DNA of 7,026 nucleotides from JBGCED01 sp045106055. GTDB lineage: Bacteria; Pseudomonadota; Alphaproteobacteria; CBDDJK01. Below are positions 5,740 to 7,026 of this stretch, piece after piece. Both the position numbers and the translations under genes were made by a program. Positions within the stretch are counted from its first letter, which is position 1, and every line of letters starts with the position of its first letter. Below the pieces are notes generated by a model. It did no database searches. It was not told where the DNA came from and saw only the letters and a program-made list of their open reading frames with translations. The stretch spans positions 1-7,026 of the forward strand of contig JBGCED010000018.1 of assembly GCA_045106055.1 (NCBI GenBank). Direction: 5' to 3'.

Positions 5740-6408
5740 ATGCTGCATCCTGATCAAGGATTGGATCAGCAGCAACGCGCGCAACAGCCAGATAAACCGC
5801 CAAAACATTGCTTGCTCATTGCGTGTGGTGCTTTGGCGGTGGAATTAATTCAATTATCAAAACAGCTACAGCTTGAACATCAGCTTGATATTACTTGCTT
5901 GCCTGCAAAATTTCACAATTACCCCGATCAAATCATTCCAAATTTGGCGCGCAAAATCGCAGATAACAAAGATCAATATCAGCGGTTTCTAATTGGATAT
6001 GGCGATTGCGGCACAGGCGGAATGCTGGATCGCTTCATCAAGGATCAACAAGCCGCAGGGCTTGATATTGCCCGCATTGAGGGCGCGCATTGCTATCAAT
6101 TCTATGCGGGGGCTGATGAATTTGATAAGCTTACAGAAGCAGAACTTGGCAGCTTTTACCTAACCGATTATTTGGTGAAATTCTTTGACCGTTTAATCAT
6201 TGAGGGGATGGGACTTGATCGCTATCCACAGCTTAAATCGCAGCTATTTGCGCATTATAAAAAATTGGTCTATTTGGCGCAAAGCGATGATCCGCAGCTG
6301 GATCAGATGGCGCAGCAAGCCGCGATTAAGCTGGAATTAGAATATCAGCGCGTTTATACAGGGATTGACAGGCTTGCCCCCTTTTTAAACAATGGAACCC
6401 CCCGTTAA
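5740..6408 (+). CDS. DUF1638 domain protein
   Basis: I recognise this as a DUF1638 protein, a family without a firmly assigned function that is often encoded beside corrinoid methyltransferase genes. With the ATG at 5740 it has 222 residues. The start lies one base after the corrinoid stop and has AGG (5731-5733) six bases upstream; the open frame extends further up inside the corrinoid gene, but that would overlap by about 95 nt and is unlikely. Seen in order: a Gln-rich polar N-terminus (1-22), then ACGALA (28-33), CLPAKFHNYP (53-62), GYGDCGTGGMLD (86-97), IEGAHCYQFYAG (113-124) and FYLTDYLVKFFD (139-150). C29, C53, H59, C90, H117 and C118 look like a possible metal- or cofactor-binding set. 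No signal peptide or membrane segment, so cytoplasmic. A role in maturing, reactivating or partnering the corrinoid protein is inference from position only. Confidence 0.85.
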   Translation: MLHPDQGLDQQQRAQQPDKPPKHCLLIACGALAVELIQLSKQLQLEHQLDITCLPAKFHNYPDQIIPNLARKIADNKDQYQRFLIGYGDCGTGGMLDRFIKDQQAAGLDIARIEGAHCYQFYAGADEFDKLTEAELGSFYLTDYLVKFFDRLIIEGMGLDRYPQLKSQLFAHYKKLVYLAQSDDPQLDQMAQQAAIKLELEYQRVYTGIDRLAPFLNNGTPR

Positions 6409-6474
6409 TATGCTTGCGTTAATGCTTTTATGGCGATAGGCTTATGATCCATAAAAATTAAAAAGGGGGAAAAG

Positions 6475-6915
6475 ATGCGCTATTTACATACCATGATCCG
6501 AGTTGGCGATATTGATGCGGCTTTAAAGTTTTTTTGCGATGGGCTTGGGCTTAAAATGATCAGCCGTAAGGATCACGAGCAAGGGCGTTTTACGCTTATT
6601 TTCTTGGCAGCTGGCGAGGATGAGGGCAGCGTCAAGAATGTTGAAAGCCCCGCGCTTGAATTAACCTATAATTGGGATGAAACCGAATATGATGGCGGGC
6701 GCAATTTTGGGCATTTGGCTTATATGGTTGATGATATTTATGCGCTTTGCGATCATTTGCAAGGGCAGGGCGTGGTGATTAACCGACCACCGCGCGATGG
6801 GCATATGGCATTTGTACGCTCTCCTGATGGGATATCCATTGAATTATTGCAAAAAGGGGATGCGCTGCCCGCGCAAGAACCATGGCACTCCATGCCCAAT
6901 ACAGGCAGCTGGTAA
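6475..6915 (+). CDS. gloA: Lactoylglutathione lyase (glyoxalase I)
   Basis: Converts the hemithioacetal of methylglyoxal and glutathione to S-lactoylglutathione, the first step of methylglyoxal detoxification in the cytoplasm. It has two betaalphabetabetabeta modules of the vicinal-oxygen-chelate fold. It starts RYLHTMIRVGD (2-12), nearly as in E. coli GloA, and the four metal ligands are present: H5, E62 in LELTYNW, H80 in FGHLAYMVDD, E123 in SPDGISIELLQ. At 146 residues it is slightly longer than the 135-residue E. coli enzyme, with a few extra residues between 46 and 59 and a polar C-terminal tail. The compact form resembles the Ni/Co-dependent class. The ribosome-binding site is a strong AGGGGG about five bases before the ATG. 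It lies 66 nt after the DUF1638 gene; co-transcription is possible but a functional link is not shown. Confidence 0.94.
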   Translation: MRYLHTMIRVGDIDAALKFFCDGLGLKMISRKDHEQGRFTLIFLAAGEDEGSVKNVESPALELTYNWDETEYDGGRNFGHLAYMVDDIYALCDHLQGQGVVINRPPRDGHMAFVRSPDGISIELLQKGDALPAQEPWHSMPNTGSW

Positions 6916-7026
6916 CATATTTACACCTTAATCATAATAGATGCGGGCTATAACCCCCCTTTAAGATAGAGTTGATTATTATGCCGAATCACTGCATGAT
7001 GATCTAATCTATGGTTTAAAAAAAGG
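6916..7026. other. Non-coding stretch after gloA
   Basis: No open frame of useful length on either strand. A GGG-CTATAA-CCC stem (6945-6955) followed by CCCTTTAA is too weak to call a terminator. TTGATT near 6972 followed about 17 nt later by CATGAT could be a promoter for a gene beyond the window, but this is not supported enough to call. Confidence 0.5.

Noticed and set aside
6945..6955. Rho-independent terminator after gloA
   Set aside because: The stem is only three G-C pairs and lacks a proper T-run.

Overview
The window looks like a chromosomal segment from an alphaproteobacterium of moderate G+C content. The six-gene minus-strand order rpmH-rnpA-yidC-engB-argB-ubiX supports this: rpmH-rnpA-(yidD)-yidC-engB-argB is a familiar alphaproteobacterial arrangement, and the L34 sequence is alphaproteobacterial in style. 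The plus-strand corrinoid protein/DUF1638 pair is of a kind I associate with marine alphaproteobacteria (roseobacters, SAR116-like groups). The lineage below class level is a guess. I see no mobile element, rRNA, tRNA or CRISPR array.

Left and centre (1-4782, minus strand): reading leftwards from about 4900, a good TTGACT promoter drives rpmH (ribosomal protein L34, GTG start). It is followed by rnpA (protein subunit of RNase P), yidC (inner-membrane insertase), engB (ribosome-assembly GTPase), argB (N-acetylglutamate kinase) and ubiX (flavin prenyltransferase, cut by the window edge). Spacings are short: 28 nt rnpA-yidC, 5 nt yidC-engB, 56 nt engB-argB, and a TAATG stop/start overlap argB-ubiX. 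This is probably one operon coupling translation, RNA processing and membrane-protein biogenesis to arginine and prenyl-FMN/quinone metabolism. yidD, often found between rnpA and yidC, is absent.

Divergent intergenic region (4783-5039): 257 nt holding the rpmH promoter and AT-rich leader, with two mutually exclusive small hairpins, and a plausible plus-strand promoter for the corrinoid gene. No cobalamin riboswitch was recognised.

Right (5040-7026, plus strand): a methyltransferase-type corrinoid (B12-binding) protein is followed after one base by a DUF1638 protein rich in conserved-looking Cys/His positions. These two are surely co-translated. The methyltransferases that would load and unload the corrinoid are not in the window. 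A separate gene with its own strong ribosome-binding site then encodes glyoxalase I (GloA, with all four metal ligands). The last 111 nt show no gene.

The most interesting part is the corrinoid/DUF1638 pair, since DUF1638 has no firmly assigned function that I know of. The rest is well-known housekeeping content with a few local oddities.
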